Positions 23,301 to 35,200 of a stretch of 64,000 bases of DNA are shown piece after piece. A program made the translations under genes and the position numbers. The DNA is taken from NCBI GenBank assembly GCA_903813345.2, contig CAIIXF020000005.1, positions 34,229,375 to 34,293,374 on the forward strand, in the 5' to 3' direction. Source of the DNA: Owenia fusiformis. Taxonomy: Eukaryota > Annelida > Polychaeta > Sabellida > Oweniidae. The notes below the pieces were generated by a model that saw only the letters and a program-made list of their open reading frames with translations, ran no database searches and had not been told where the DNA came from. Position 1 is the stretch's first letter; each line of letters starts with the position of its first letter.

Positions 23301-26300
23301 TGCTGAGATATTTCCGATGTAAAAACTTAAATCTCTTCGTTCTGCCGATAAACCCATACAATTGGCGATCTAACAACATAAAAAGAATTTTAAAATACTC
23401 TGGAATGTATCGAGGTAGGTCATTTAATAGTGCAATGCGTAGTTCATTCTCCGACATTGTAGAAAGACAGGCTTACCAATGAAACAGGCCTACGACCACA
23501 ATTTAAAGGGGTCGTAGGATGCGATAATTTTTTAGTGCCTGTGATGGTGGACGTTTTATGTATTATAAGTTTATGTATTTTCCCATAAATTTTGTACTGT
23601 GGTCCGTTGATTGCATATTTTTTTCAACTTAGATTTCATTGACACACAAACCAATTGACTCGTACTACATGTATATGGAGGGCTCCCCGATAGGGGGCAA
23701 TGAGGTCGCTTTATTCACTTTTGAAATTCTAAAATTGTCAAATTGTCATTTGTCATATATTTCTTTATTTCTAGAGCCAGTTGATTATACCACCCCAATA
23801 ATAAGTGTGTCCCTTTATATCTGTGAACAAATCGTCCAACTAATAAAAAGCCCATTTACAGTTAAATATGATGTACGTATCATCCAACAATTAAAAGACA
23901 AGTCAGGCCCGTAGCCAGGATTTGCCAAGGGGGGGGGGGTTCAGTTTTCAAAAATTTCCAGGGGGGGTTCACATTTGACAATTTTGGCCCAAATATGGCT
24001 AAAATCACAAGAGAAGTGCTCAAAATGGTGAAAAACTGCATGATTTTGAAAGAATTTTTGGCCAGGGGGGGGGTTCGCCCGAACCCTGCGAACCCCCCTG
24101 GCTACGGGCCTGCAAGTCTTGGTTTGGGGAAGGAAGTTCATCAATCTACTGCGCTAATAATTTTTTTATGGAAAATTAACACCCACATTAAATTATGGAT
24201 ATTCAATAGAAGACATTTAAATCTACAATATGTAAAAATATCAAAATTGTCCAAAGCAGCTAGCGTAAAGTGCAGTAGACTGATGAACTTCGTTCTCCAA
24301 ACCGAGACTAGTCTTTTAGAAATGGTGATTTCTCAGTTTTTTAAAATGAAGTGAAAAAGGGTCAATTTTTAGGTCCAAAATGAAAAAATGGTAAAACTGC
24401 CACATTAAACCCTGTCTGGATGTAACATTAATGTCATGTACACATTCTGGAAATTATATTTTACTGTTCAACAATTTATGCGTTTTCTTTTTTTACTCGC
24501 AGGACATCAAAAAATGCAATGGTCCTTTGGAGGCTCTTGAGGGATTCAACTTAGAGGCATCACAGAAAATACAAAATCTAAAGAATAGAATTCAGGTGAG
24601 AATATTATAGTACACATGTTGAAAAGTTAAACCGTGTTGCCTAATGTTGTAGTCTTACCTTTATCAAAGTGTGATATATAAAACATCCTAATCCATTTTG
24701 TGTTTTAGATATCAAGAAAATGACATTTCAATTTGACTCATTGAAGCCAATAGTGCAGAAAATATTTTTAACATGAAAGTTTAGCATATTTAGAAAAGAT
24801 TATGATGAGAAAAAAATTTATGAATTGAGAAAATCTTTTGTTGCAAAATGGTGGGAAATCCACCTATTTAAAAAGAAAAGACCAATAGATATGACAAATA
24901 TATAAGATGGTTAAACAATATTTTCGTGTTTTACCCAGGGTCTTTTAAGGTGGAATCTGCCATAGACGGAGTGACAAGTTTTATTATAGTCTCCAACATT
25001 TTTGTGGCGAATGTTGCTGTTCATTGATTAGTGTTCAGCATCAGTAACAAATGGCAGGTGGTGACATTTTGCATGTTAATGACTTGTTTTGAAAAAGTCA
25101 TGACAAGGAGTGTCAAAATGCATGCGTATGGAGATACAAAGTTTCCATGTTCACAGAAATAATTCTGGTAGGGAATATTTTTGTCTTGGAATATTGAAAT
25201 TTATTTTTCCTTGCAGGATTTAGAAAGACTTGCCAAAGAACAGGATAAAGAAACAGACAAAATAGCAATCATCAAAGATGCAGAAAATTACAAGAAACAG
25301 CTTACAAGGTATGATCTTTATTCCATAATTATTGACACAATGGTAATGGTTTACACAATTTCTGATTTTGATTGTTTGTTTTCTTATTAAGTTCATTAGG
25401 TAGACGAGGCATCTTGAAAAATAATTTTTACCAGGTTGTGTATTTCGTTTTCTTAATGAATAACATTGTATTGTATTAATACCGTATGTACCTTTGTAGC
25501 AATCATCAGTCTCCCAACATTGCCCATCTTGCACTAATCTTTGTAGTCAATGTATATCCTTAGATTATGATACCTAACTTACATATGATATTATGTGTAT
25601 CTGTAGCACACATCAGTCACTGCGAAGAGCCAACATCGCTTGTCAGATAGCCATTGAAAAGAAAGAAAAAGAACAGTTGTTTGATGGAGGGACTCAAGCC
25701 AGACGAAGGTTGGTTTAACTTTCAGTCATTTCCAGAGTTCAGATGGTCAAGGAAATCTCAGAGAAAATCAAAATCATTTTCTTTGACTTATTGTCCTTGA
25801 CTTATATCAATGAGTTTTTTAATGGTAAACAGTGGGGAGAAAATCCTTTACTGATTCAGCAGTTGAGTGACAGAATTGTAGAAACACCTTCCATCTCAAA
25901 ATCCCCACAATGTTTTTTCTCACAAACTTGTATCAGTATTATGTTTCAGAAAATGTACATGTTTGCGAAAAAATAGATCAGAAGACAACAGAATCGTTGA
26001 TTTAATTCATCACTTAAGTTACATAAACCGTTTGGATTAAAAGTGCAGATCTTAAGTTTTTCGAAATACCATTTCTGTAACTTAAGTGAGGAATAAATCG
26101 ATGATTCTGTTGTCTTCTGAACTATTTGTTCGCAAACATAAACATTTTCTAAAACATTTGATACTGATACACGTTTGTGTTGAAAATGTCAGGGGAATTC
26201 TGCCTACAACGTGTGAAATAAGGAAAAAAGAAAAAATCGTACCTTCTATGTTCCAACTTTTTGTTACCGAAATGAACCGTTTCAAGTGGATCACCAGTGT

Positions 26301-27634
26301 GTAGGGTTATTTCCTTCATGACTATTTCATCTGTTTCTTTTTTGTAATTCTATTTATTGAACAAAATTAAGTATTATGGTGCAAAATCTGATCCTGGTCT
26401 AATGCAGAGTAAATGTTATGAAATTGATGTTGCCTGTATTGAATTTTAAACAGATTGAGGTCCAACAAGGAAACAATTGCCAAGACGACCTCTAATATAA
26501 CAGAAAGTCTTATGGCTGTAAGCAGGACACTTTCAGAAGAGGTACAGCGGAGTGACCATACCATGTCAACATTGAGTAAGTTTTGAGAAATTCATAACCA
26601 AACGTAATTAATTCATGAATTGGATAATATTTTTCCACATTTGTTTGTGGATGTATTGTTAACTCATTATGGTTGAATACATAGTTTCAAATAGCAATAT
26701 TTTGATGAAATGTTAAAATATTTCCCCATTTTTCAAATTATGCTGTGGAAGTGTGTATAAAGCTTCACTGGGCTGGAACTGACATGAATCTTTCCAAATA
26801 CAGAGTGGTAAAAGAAATGGCAACCATGTATCAGACTGATAGTTGCAATGTTACAGCACTTTTAACAACATGGCCATCATCGCGCTGTGGGCAAACCTGC
26901 ATCAGTTGCAGCCTACAGTGCAAAAGTGGCCACTGGAGCATGTTGTTTAATGTACTGTAACATTATGACTATCAGTCTGATGGTCATGAAATATAGTAGA
27001 CTGGAAAACCCAGACTGGTAATTGAATGATGTACAAATGTGTGAAATATCAGGAGTAATTTCCTAAAATGACAAAGAAATGGTTAAGATACATGTAGTGA
27101 CAGTGTTGCCATTTTTTGACCACCCTGTATTACTATTTCTGAGTATACACTTACAGGCTTTATCAGATCATGGTTTAATTGTGTAGGGGAACACATCAGA
27201 CTATGTCTATTTAAGACCAGGACTATACTATATTAACCAAGATGTATCTGTATATTTGGGTTTCTTTTGAATGTGTACAACTCCCTAATTTTCAAATTTG
27301 ATATACCTTGGATGCCTTTCATAGTGCATATGACCTGACTTTGGTCTAAATCTTTCAATTAAAAAAAAGTACTCGAGGAGTAACCTGTATCAATTGATGT
27401 AGACTTGGATTTTTAATATGTTCTTCTGTTTTGATTTCAGTTCAATCTTCAGACCAAGTAAAAGAAACGAATGAAGAGTTCAAAGGAATGACAGGACACA
27501 TACAAATATCTTCAAAACTGTTAACCAAATACAACAGGAGAGAAATAACGGACAAATTCTTGATATTTCTCGCACTGGTGTTTTTCTTTGCAACAGTGTT
27601 ATACATTGTGAAAAAACGTGTTTGGCCAACTTAA
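20389..27634 (+). CDS. BNIP1: Vesicle transport protein SEC20 (BNIP1), ER Qb-SNARE, 6 exons
   Basis: Coding exons: 20389-20463, 24503-24595, 25217-25308, 25607-25708, 26454-26575, 27441-27634; 678 nt, 225 residues, against 228 in human. The start ATG follows AGAAAA and heads METGPVKLCVQEIIKLDLQ, matching the BNIP1 N-terminus. Exons 2-4 give the helical region (DIKKCNGPLEAL, DLERLAKEQDKE, ANIACQIAIEKK). Exon 5 starts the SNARE helix (KETIAKTTSNITESL). Exon 6 holds NEEFKGMTGHIQ, the conserved KYNRREITDK at 191-200, a transmembrane segment about 201-218 and the short tail KKRVWPT. In other species SEC20 sits in the ER membrane with syntaxin 18, USE1 and SEC22B and drives fusion of COPI vesicles returning from the Golgi. 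Introns 1, 4 and 5 hold transposon-like inserts, but the coding frame is intact. A polyadenylation hexamer lies at 27835-27840. Confidence 0.95.
20786..23527. mobile_element. Mutator-like (MULE-type) non-autonomous element in SEC20 intron 1
   Basis: Inverted terminal repeats of about 215 bp begin TTATCGCATCCTACGACC and are about 85-90% alike. A 9-bp direct repeat TTTTTTAGT lies on each side (20777-20785 and 23528-23536). Long TIRs with a 9-bp duplication fit the Mutator superfamily. No full transposase is visible; both TIRs contain an ATG followed by SENEL(R/C)IA and NDLPRYIPEYF, intact in the right arm and ended early in the left. The centre is made of repeats (see next entry). Confidence 0.78.
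21075..23265. repeat. Three copies of a roughly 0.5-kb repeat inside the MULE-type element
   Basis: Copies at about 21075-21560, 21746-22025 (without its first part) and 22786-23265. The first and second are joined by a 466-bp tandem duplication. The full unit begins AAGGTATGAGTACCG and ends CCTCATACCTT, a short inverted repeat, so it may itself be a captured small element. Similar reading frames in the copies are due to this duplication. Confidence 0.75.
23904..24112. mobile_element. Short TIR element with CAGGCCCGTAGCCAGG ends
   Basis: Ends CAGGCCCGTAGCCAGG and CCTGGCTACGGGCCTG are exact inverted repeats. A 5-bp direct repeat CAAGT lies on each side (23899-23903 and 24113-24117). 209 bp, G/C-run rich, no coding capacity; it sits in SEC20 intron 1. 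Confidence 0.82.
25880..26215. repeat. Palindromic (foldback) insert in SEC20 intron 4
   Basis: Arms of about 130 bp: AGAAGACAACAGAATCG with CACTTAAGTTACA on the left, and TGTAACTTAAGTG with GATTCTGTTGTCTTCT on the right, separated by about 60 bp. The open frames here on both strands mirror one another and are not genes. Confidence 0.75.
26815..26992. repeat. Short foldback element in SEC20 intron 5
   Basis: Inverted arms ATCAGACTGATAGTTGCAAT and TATGACTATCAGTCTGATGG with matching TGTTACAG/CTGTAACA blocks and inner AACAACATG/CATGTTGTT. About 180 bp, non-coding. Confidence 0.65.
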
Positions 27635-27834
27635 TATTTCATTGTATGTATTGGATGAAACAAAAGGCAACTCGGATGGAAAAAAGAATTGGGAGTTATC
27701 CCAATGAATATACTGTACATACAAATACAACTTAAATCAATCTATGGTTATCATTGGAACTAATAAGGCAAACATGGACTATTCTATATTTTATGAAATT
27801 TTCCTTTAATTCTTACAAAAACTAAATGATAAAC

Positions 27835-27840
27835 AATAAA
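27835..27840 (+). terminator. Polyadenylation signal of SEC20
   Basis: AATAAA lies 201 bp after the stop codon in AT-rich 3' UTR, with a second overlapping ATAAAATA. No other good hexamer lies closer to the stop. Confidence 0.6.
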
Positions 27841-28002
27841 ATAAAATACTCTAAACTATAGTTTATTTCTTTATACTGCATCACTATCTTGTAATACATC
27901 CAATTTTTAACTGTAGTAGAATTTACATTTGGCCTTTGGGGAAATAAAATTCCATCCATGTGATGTCAAAAATTGTTTGAAGGAAATTTTAAAGTGACAA
28001 TA

Positions 28003-28637
28003 TACAGGGCGTCAAATAAGTCTGTTCTCCCCCCTTAACTTTTTAATTCAGAGATAACATAGGGTTGGTATATATCATCTTAAAGGGAATTTAATTTGCT
28101 GATCACACACCAAATTTCAGAGTGATTGGTTAAATTCCAAATTTTTTAGAGCATTTTTAGTGATGTCCATATTTCACTTTTTTAATAGTCTGTATGTCTC
28201 CCCCAGCAGCCCGGAGGGCCTCAATTCTACGAGGAATTGATCCTGTATAAATCATTCAGAACGTTTAATTTTAGGTGTTATCAACTATTTTCTGATGAAA
28301 GATGCCCCTGCTTCAAAGGCTCCCCTGAATGTAACACATTTTTCTCTGTAATGATATTGAGAAACATCGAAATCACCCAATGTTGGCATTGTCTCTGCAG
28401 TATCAACTTTTCATTTTTCATTCACTATTACCTGGTAATTTTACTTGTTTTGACGTAAAAAAGCTCAACTACAACCTTACAAGAAACATTGTAGCAATTT
28501 TATTAGGAGGGATTTATAATTGATTTTTTGAGGGTGATCAGCATTTTCCATGAGCTTCAAAATGATATATGGGAAAGTATGATAAAATTAGAGATAAAAA
28601 AGTTAAGGGGGAGAACAGACTTATTTGACACCCTGTA
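28003..28637. mobile_element. TIR element downstream of SEC20 (Tc1/mariner-like ends)
   Basis: Ends CAGGGCGTCAAATAAGTC plus TGTTCTCCCCC, and GGGGGAGAACA plus GACTTATTTGACACCCTG, next to TA dinucleotides. Interior without a usable transposase frame. Confidence 0.7.
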
Positions 28638-28639
28638 CA

Positions 28640-29700
28640 TGTATATGGTGGTCCATAGGATGACTTCATGAGCAAAATATCCCTTAAAACAAGGAAAAAA
28701 GTCTCAAAGCTCCAAACACAACAATGCATGGGCCTAATAACGACGAAAGAGATGCTTAGGAAGGGTTGGCCCCATTGCTAATATCCCTGATGAGATACAG
28801 ATATAAACTTTATATAGATATTTCATAAATGCTGTATAAAAAAATATCCGCAACAATCTTGTCTTGCAACTAGTTACTAGTGTACAATATTTGACCAGTC
28901 ATTATTCAACTATATTTTCCCCAAAATTTCCATGCATGTGTGTTCACTGTACAGGTATACTATGGGTAAAAACACCCATATTTTGTTGAATTTAACAATA
29001 TCTTTCAATAATGCATATATTTCAGAAAATCTTTTTAATGGTATTTATAGATTTTCAGTGGTTTTGGTTTCAAAATAAGAAATGTTGAAGGACAATAGGC
29101 ACTGGCATGTAGCGGCCCTGATATCGATAAATTCTACACGCAATATAACCCGAGACTACATGCTTGGTTAAAACTTTACACGAAAAAGCTTCGATATCCG
29201 GGCATTTACTCTTACACTGAACTGAAAATAGCATCGTCTAAACGTGTATGTATTGGCTTCCGGGTAAGTTTATCAACATTTATACTCAATTGAAAGAGCA
29301 GTCGTGCTTATATCGTGTACCAGTTTGATTTATTTATATGTGTGTGTATTTATAACATGATAGCCTAGTAATACCGTGTCGTTAGAACAACTGCTAGATA
29401 TCGAACTGATGACCTGAAATTACATTATTCGACTGATCGCGCATCTGATATTAAATGATTAATTTGCATTGAATCTGATATTAACTTGCAACCCAATACC
29501 ATGACTTTACATTTGAATGATAACACGGCCTCATATTCTAATCCATTATACGTCCATTGCAGGCCAAAAATGTTTCAATGTGGATATCGTAATGCACACG
29601 AGAATACATTCGATTTCCTGTACACTTTCCCAAACCTGTGGAATAGACAAGATGCGAGTAGAAATTATCTTGATTTACGTCATCAAATATTCAAAATTCA
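28640..29700. other. Non-coding DNA; a possible orphan donor site near 29265
   Basis: No gene recognised. A less AT-rich patch at 29100-29270 ends TATTGGCTTCCGGGTAAGT, which reads like a 5' exon with a strong donor, but no matching downstream exon was found. Confidence 0.25.
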
Positions 29701-29872
29701 TTTTTTGAAAAAATTCGAAACCATCGAATATCACTTTTTAAGACGTGATATTCGATAGTTTAAAAGTGATATTCGATGGTTTGTAAATCGTTTGCTAAAA
29801 TATGATATCTTGGTCCACATATCAAATATATCATCATGTGATATTCGATCTATATCATTGCAACCATGGGAT

Positions 29873-30490
29873 ATAGAGGATATCCTATGATTTATGAGAG
29901 ATATGATTTTTATCCACGAATGCATATGATATCTGCACGAGCGAGCGTAGCAAGAGAGTGCAGATATCAATATCCATGAGTGGATTAAAATCATATCACG
30001 AGTAAATCATGGGATGTTCTTTTTATTCCATAGTTAAAGTCATCGTCAGAATCGTCGGAAATTAAGTGATTTAAATCGAATTTTCCAAACGATCCGGCGA
30101 TGTTGACACTTGGCCTCGTTTTGAGTCTGAAGTAGTAAAAATCCATAAACCATCGCATACGACGCCGAATGTCATGACTAAATAGAGGATATCCTATGAT
30201 TTATGAGTGATATGATTTTTATCCACGAATGGATATGATATCTGCACGAGCGAGCGTAGCGAGAGAGTGCAGATATTAATATCCATGAGTGGATTAAAAT
30301 CATATCACGAGTAAATCATAGGATGTTCTTTTTATTCCATAGTTAAAGTCAACATCAGAATCGTCGGAAATTAAGTGATTTAATTCGAATTTTCCAAACG
30401 ATCCGGTGATGTTGACACTGAGCCTCGTTTTGAGTCTGAAGTAGCAAAAATCCATAAACCATCGCATACGACGTCGTATGTCATGGCTAA
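29873..30490. repeat. 309-bp direct tandem duplication within the hairpin cluster
   Basis: Two head-to-tail copies starting ATAGAGGATATCCTATG, each holding one full hairpin and the AAACGATCCGG(C/T)GATG segment. Differences are scattered single bases. Confidence 0.8.
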
Positions 30491-30735
30491 AAAACCGTAT
30501 GCTATGGTAAAGTGAAAATTTGTCAAAAATATCATATTTTACCACTGATTACAAAAATACCGTTTTTATTTTCACATGTTATCCTATGAATATCATGCTA
30601 ACTATGGAATAAAAAACCGTATGCTATGGTTAAGTGAAAATATGTCAAAAATATCATATTTTACCACTGATTACAAAAATACCGTTTTTATTTTCACATG
30701 TTATCCTATGAATATTATGCTAACTATGGAATAAA
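30491..30735. repeat. 122-bp direct tandem duplication
   Basis: Two copies of ACCGTATGCTATGGT... through ATGCTAACTATGGAATAA, differing at few positions. Confidence 0.8.
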
Positions 30736-31309
30736 TAAGGGTTATGTACTAGGAGGTTTTGGATACAGGGTTTATCCCAAGGGAAATATGTGTATCTCAT
30801 GAGGGACCGCAGGGACCGAGGGAGATACACATATTTCCCGCAGGATAAACACTGTATCCAAAATCCACCGTACATAACTGGTGTATCTCATACTTAAGTG
30901 GGCTTGGGGTAGATATAACCTTTACCACCTTTTTCAAATGACAAGATAGGCCTATACTGTAAAAGCACAATTCATATTTAACATTTTCATAATATTCCTT
31001 CAGTTCAATACAATAGAAATTTAAAGTTTTCAAGTTTTTAAACTTTTGAAAAAATTCCCGGGAGTGGGATGGATATATTATATCTGCCCGCATTTGGCCT
31101 AGAGCGGGACATATACAATATATCCTGCCCGCTCCTCAGATATAATATATATCCCCGGGTGATATCTACCCCAAACCCACTAAAGTATGAAATACATAAG
31201 GGTTTTGCACTGGGATGTTTTGAATACAGGGAATATCCGAGGGATATACAATACATTTTCCCGAGGGACCGAATGGACCAAGGGAAGATGTATTGTAAAT
31301 CCTAAAAAA

Positions 31310-31475
31310 ATTCCAAATTTTTTTATTGAAATTTTTTTCCCACATTTTTTTCAAATTTTTTCACCTTTTTTTGGCATAATTTTTTTTCAGAATATTTTCA
31401 AAACTTTTTTTTCAAATTTTTTTTCAATTTTTTTTCCCGAATTTATTTTTAACATTTTTTTGAGCGGGACATACG
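31310..31475. repeat. Run of T-tracts (possible curved DNA)
   Basis: At least nine tracts of 6-8 T, with starts spaced about 10-14 bp apart apart from one wider gap, lying between two hairpins. Spacing near one helical turn is the pattern that bends DNA. Confidence 0.5.
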
Positions 31476-31889
31476 ATTTATATGTCCCGGAGCTCCGTCG
31501 GAGCGGGACATACGAAAGATATTTGCCGGATATGGAATATATTCCCGGTTGATATGCCCCTGAAACCTCATCAGGTATGGAATACATATAGGTTATTTAC
31601 TGGGAGGGATTGAATATGGGTTTTATTCCGAGGGACAATATGATATTGACTGAAGGGTAATATAATATTGACCGAGAGCGCAGCGACCGAGTGTCAATAT
31701 CATATTGCCCAAGGTCAATATCATACTTTCCGAGGAATAAAACCCATATTGAATCCTGACCAGAATTAACCTATTTATTCCATAATACATCCCTCTAGAA
31801 TGTTACATTTGGATAATGCAAACGTTATATTAATAAATGCACATTGTTTGAAAAATAAAATAAATAAATAAAATAAACCGGGAAACTAA

Positions 31890-32030
31890 AAAATAGGTCA
31901 ATACGCTCCAATACGATTTTTCACGGGGACAATACGATTTTTTCATGTAATACGCTCCAATACGATTTTTTCCCGGGGACAATACGATTTTTTCATGTAA
32001 TACGATTCAATACGATTTTAATTCCTTCAT
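31890..32030. repeat. Tandem repeat of CAATACGATTTTTTC units
   Basis: Composite unit of about 52 bp (CAATACGATTTTTTC, GGGGACAATACG, CATGTAATACGCTC) repeated about 2.5 times. Confidence 0.7.
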
Positions 32031-32260
32031 ATTTCCCTGGAAAAACAGTAGTATTATGAAATAAAATATATTTTCCCTCGGGACCTGCGGCCCTCGGACA
32101 GATATATTATATTTACCTCGGGGTAATCCCAATATCCTGAACCTCATATAGGATAATCTCTATATCTACCTGATGGACCATAGGGACCGAAGGTAGACGT
32201 GCATATCTCACGAGGGATAAACCCCATATCCAAACCGACCGCGCATATCTGCTTTATCAT

Positions 32261-35200
32261 ATACCAAGTAGTTTTCTAAAAAAATAATCTTATTTCCTTT
32301 TTTAAATTTTTAAAATTTTTCATTTTTATTCTCCACTCTACTTGTCAAAGGATAATAGACGATAAATATATGTATATAGTTTAGCATGATATGTACTTCT
32401 TTCTGTAACTGGAATACGATTCTAATATAAAGCAACACATACGTATTCCCGGGAACCATAAATATTTTGTGTAGGGTGTGGACATTTTTCTTTTCATTTC
32501 TCTAAAATCAGATTATTTTCATAAAATCCATACAAAGTTGGGCCTAAGCCTCTATTTTCGTATTCTGCATGTTAAGATATTTATAATGTAAAACCTAAAG
32601 AGATAAATTCAATGTCTTCAGTTGAGAATAAGTATAAGGTAAATGTGTGAATTCTGCTTGTTGTTGCACTATTTTTATAATAAACAAGGTTCGATACGCA
32701 ACACTGAATAGACTGCAGTCATAGCTTAGTTGTAAAGAAAACAAAAGAAGTTGGGACGTGGTCATGCTTGATTATGTTTCTTTTATATATCACCGTTTGC
32801 ATTCGTTGAAATCGGCCTGCATTGATTTCAAGAGGTGGTCGGTGTACAAGGTCATATGTTTGAGTTATTGGTTTAATGATAAATGTGACCCTTGAATGCG
32901 TTATGCTTTATGTATGCGTGAAACAAATACTCCAATGGCCTAATCTCAATTTGCCTACAAACAATATAACATTGAAATAATGGTCATCTGCATATTAACT
33001 TCCGCACCACACGTCTAACTTCGACACAATTCAGTAAAGTATCCAGTATCGCTATAATCGCTACATGCCAGTGAATAGGGGTCTTAATGAAAATATACAG
33101 AGGTTAGGATAATATTTCAAGCAATGATTCAACACAGTTGTACGTCATCCCTCAAATTATATTACCAGATGGGCATCTTACTTGTCTATCCAGTGTCCAA
33201 TATTCTGAAATTGTTTCCAGACAAAAAGTGTAATTTTAGGAGGTATACAAGTCAAATAATAATGTATTTTCAATGTTCCTGAGATTTGCTTAGAAAATGT
33301 AAGACCGGGTATACATTAGATGATAATAAAAAGAACATTGATTCAAAATAATATATCTGACTTTATTTCTGTATATATTTATCTCCTTCAATATTTTTAC
33401 ATAATCAAATCCTCTGTTAAGTGTGAATTTGAGCCATTTTAAAGTACATTTGCATACATTGATTCCACATTTGAGAATGTAAACCATAGTCATAATTACG
33501 ACATTGTCTCATTTCTTTAGTTTACGACATAATGTCGTAAATCATCACTTGTTTGAGTGCATGTTCAGTAATTATACAATAATATAAACTACATGTTATT
33601 ACCCCGACTATAACTGATCCTGTTACAGAGGCAATATATTTCATAATAAACAGATTTTTAACAATCTTTTTTTAATATAATCTATTTTTACAGTCTTTAT
33701 GACAAATATAATTTACTTTTAAGGTCTTAGGTTGACTTCTGTAGTCTGTGTAACATTTTGATTTTATAATAGTGCTTTCAGAGATGCTCAGGTAAAAATG
33801 TGTGGCAATTTTCTGTTCTTCAATGAATCCTATGCTAAACGTCAAAGCATTAACCTATATCATTGTACAATCTTTCATCCTTTTTAAAATTATGAAATGT
33901 TTTGTTTGAAAATCCAAAATTTCCACTAAATTATCAATGAGATTAAAATGTCAAAAGGTTATATATTAAAAAATTTTGAAGGGGCCACATACTTTAGTAT
34001 TGGCTTTTATTGATGTGCACATTTAATTTCATTGTTATTTAAGAACAAGAGAGTCAATCGCCTTGCTTATTACATGAGCATCTCTTTAACATTAGAGATT
34101 CTGGAGAAATATTTTCAAAGAATATATCACTGTAATCTTCATTTTTACTCAAATTGAGAAATATTAGTTTCGGTTAATTTACCTCGAAAGTTGAATTAGG
34201 CTAAATGGAAATTTATGATATTACCAAAGGTATGTATTAAATATATTCATTTTTTCACACTTATACCTCGGATTCTTACAAAAACATTCTGTGATGTATT
34301 TTATTCCAATTCATAATATTTGGTACCTCATTTTCTACTGAAACTTCAATATGAAATAGTAATGCAGAACATGTGGTATTTTTGAAAAATTGCAAAATAC
34401 AAGGTACAAAATCGATTTACAAAAATATTCTGTGATGCATTTTATTCCGATTCATAATATTTGGTGCTTCCCTTTGAAAAAGTTGCCTCATTTTCTACCA
34501 AAACTTCAATATGAAATAGTGATGCAGAACATGTGGTATTTTTGAAAAATTGCAAAATACAAGACACAAAAAGTTCATTTCCACTAAAATGGGTAAATGA
34601 ATTATTGGGGAATAAACAATATGAAATCACAGGTGTGACTAACGAGCTCCACTTTCCCTTATGTTATAATTGGGATATGTGCTTTTATTGCCAAAAGCAT
34701 ATAAGAATTCTATGTGCATATTTTACAGGCATAGTAATATCATATTGTAGCTCAGCAGAGTATTGCACATAAACTGATTATTTACAACAGCAAAACTTTC
34801 CAGAATATCATTCCATATTACTAGATGACAGAAACTAAGATAAAGCAGCGAGAATCAAGTCATAAGTTGAAGGTAACAATATTCTTAATTTTTGAATTAG
34901 TCTTGCTTCAGGCCCCTGTGGCACACCCCTCCACAGATCATATGTACATCAGTCTACAAACTAAAGGTAGATGTGGTTCAAGAGACATGATGCAAGACTT
35001 TTTCTTAATGTAAATTTTATTTTATAAAAGAGAGGTTGCGCAACGGGTTATAGCTAAAATGTCTCTGAAATGCATCTCGATTTAATTGATTTACTACCAG
35101 ACGACACATAAATTTGGTGAATGCTTTACGGATTTTAGATCCGTTGAGCTAAAAACATGCAAAACCTCTCTATTATTAATGACACATCAATTCCGATAGC

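Larger units (their letters stand above)
29709..32260. repeat. Cluster of about nine long hairpins with a shared loop design
   Basis: Successive inverted repeats at about 29883-30015, 30191-30325, 30740-30878, 31055-31160, 31184-31310, 31461-31520, 31579-31779, 32060-32140 and 32135-32250, plus a small one at 29709-29790. Stems of 20-65 bp are self-complementary but differ from hairpin to hairpin. Loops are related: GCGAGCGTAGCGAGAG, GAGGGACCGCAGGGACC, GAGGGACCGAATGGACC, GAGCGCAGCGACCGAG, CATAGGGACCGAAGG. No coding sequence. Confidence 0.75.

Noticed and set aside
25743-26304. Open frames in SEC20 intron 4 on both strands
   Set aside because: Mirror images produced by the palindromic insert; the SEC20 exons splice cleanly around them.
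31038-31587. Open frames rich in Pro, Ser and Tyr within the hairpin array
   Set aside because: Frames arise from inverted repeats and T-tracts; none has a domain or splice context.
32611-32637. Possible first exon on the plus strand (ATG to a GTAAAT donor)
   Set aside because: Only nine codons, weak donor and no downstream exon found.
33518-33540. Perfect palindrome TTTACGACATAATGTCGTAAA as a regulatory site
   Set aside because: Isolated, with no nearby gene; could be chance or part of an unlisted repeat.
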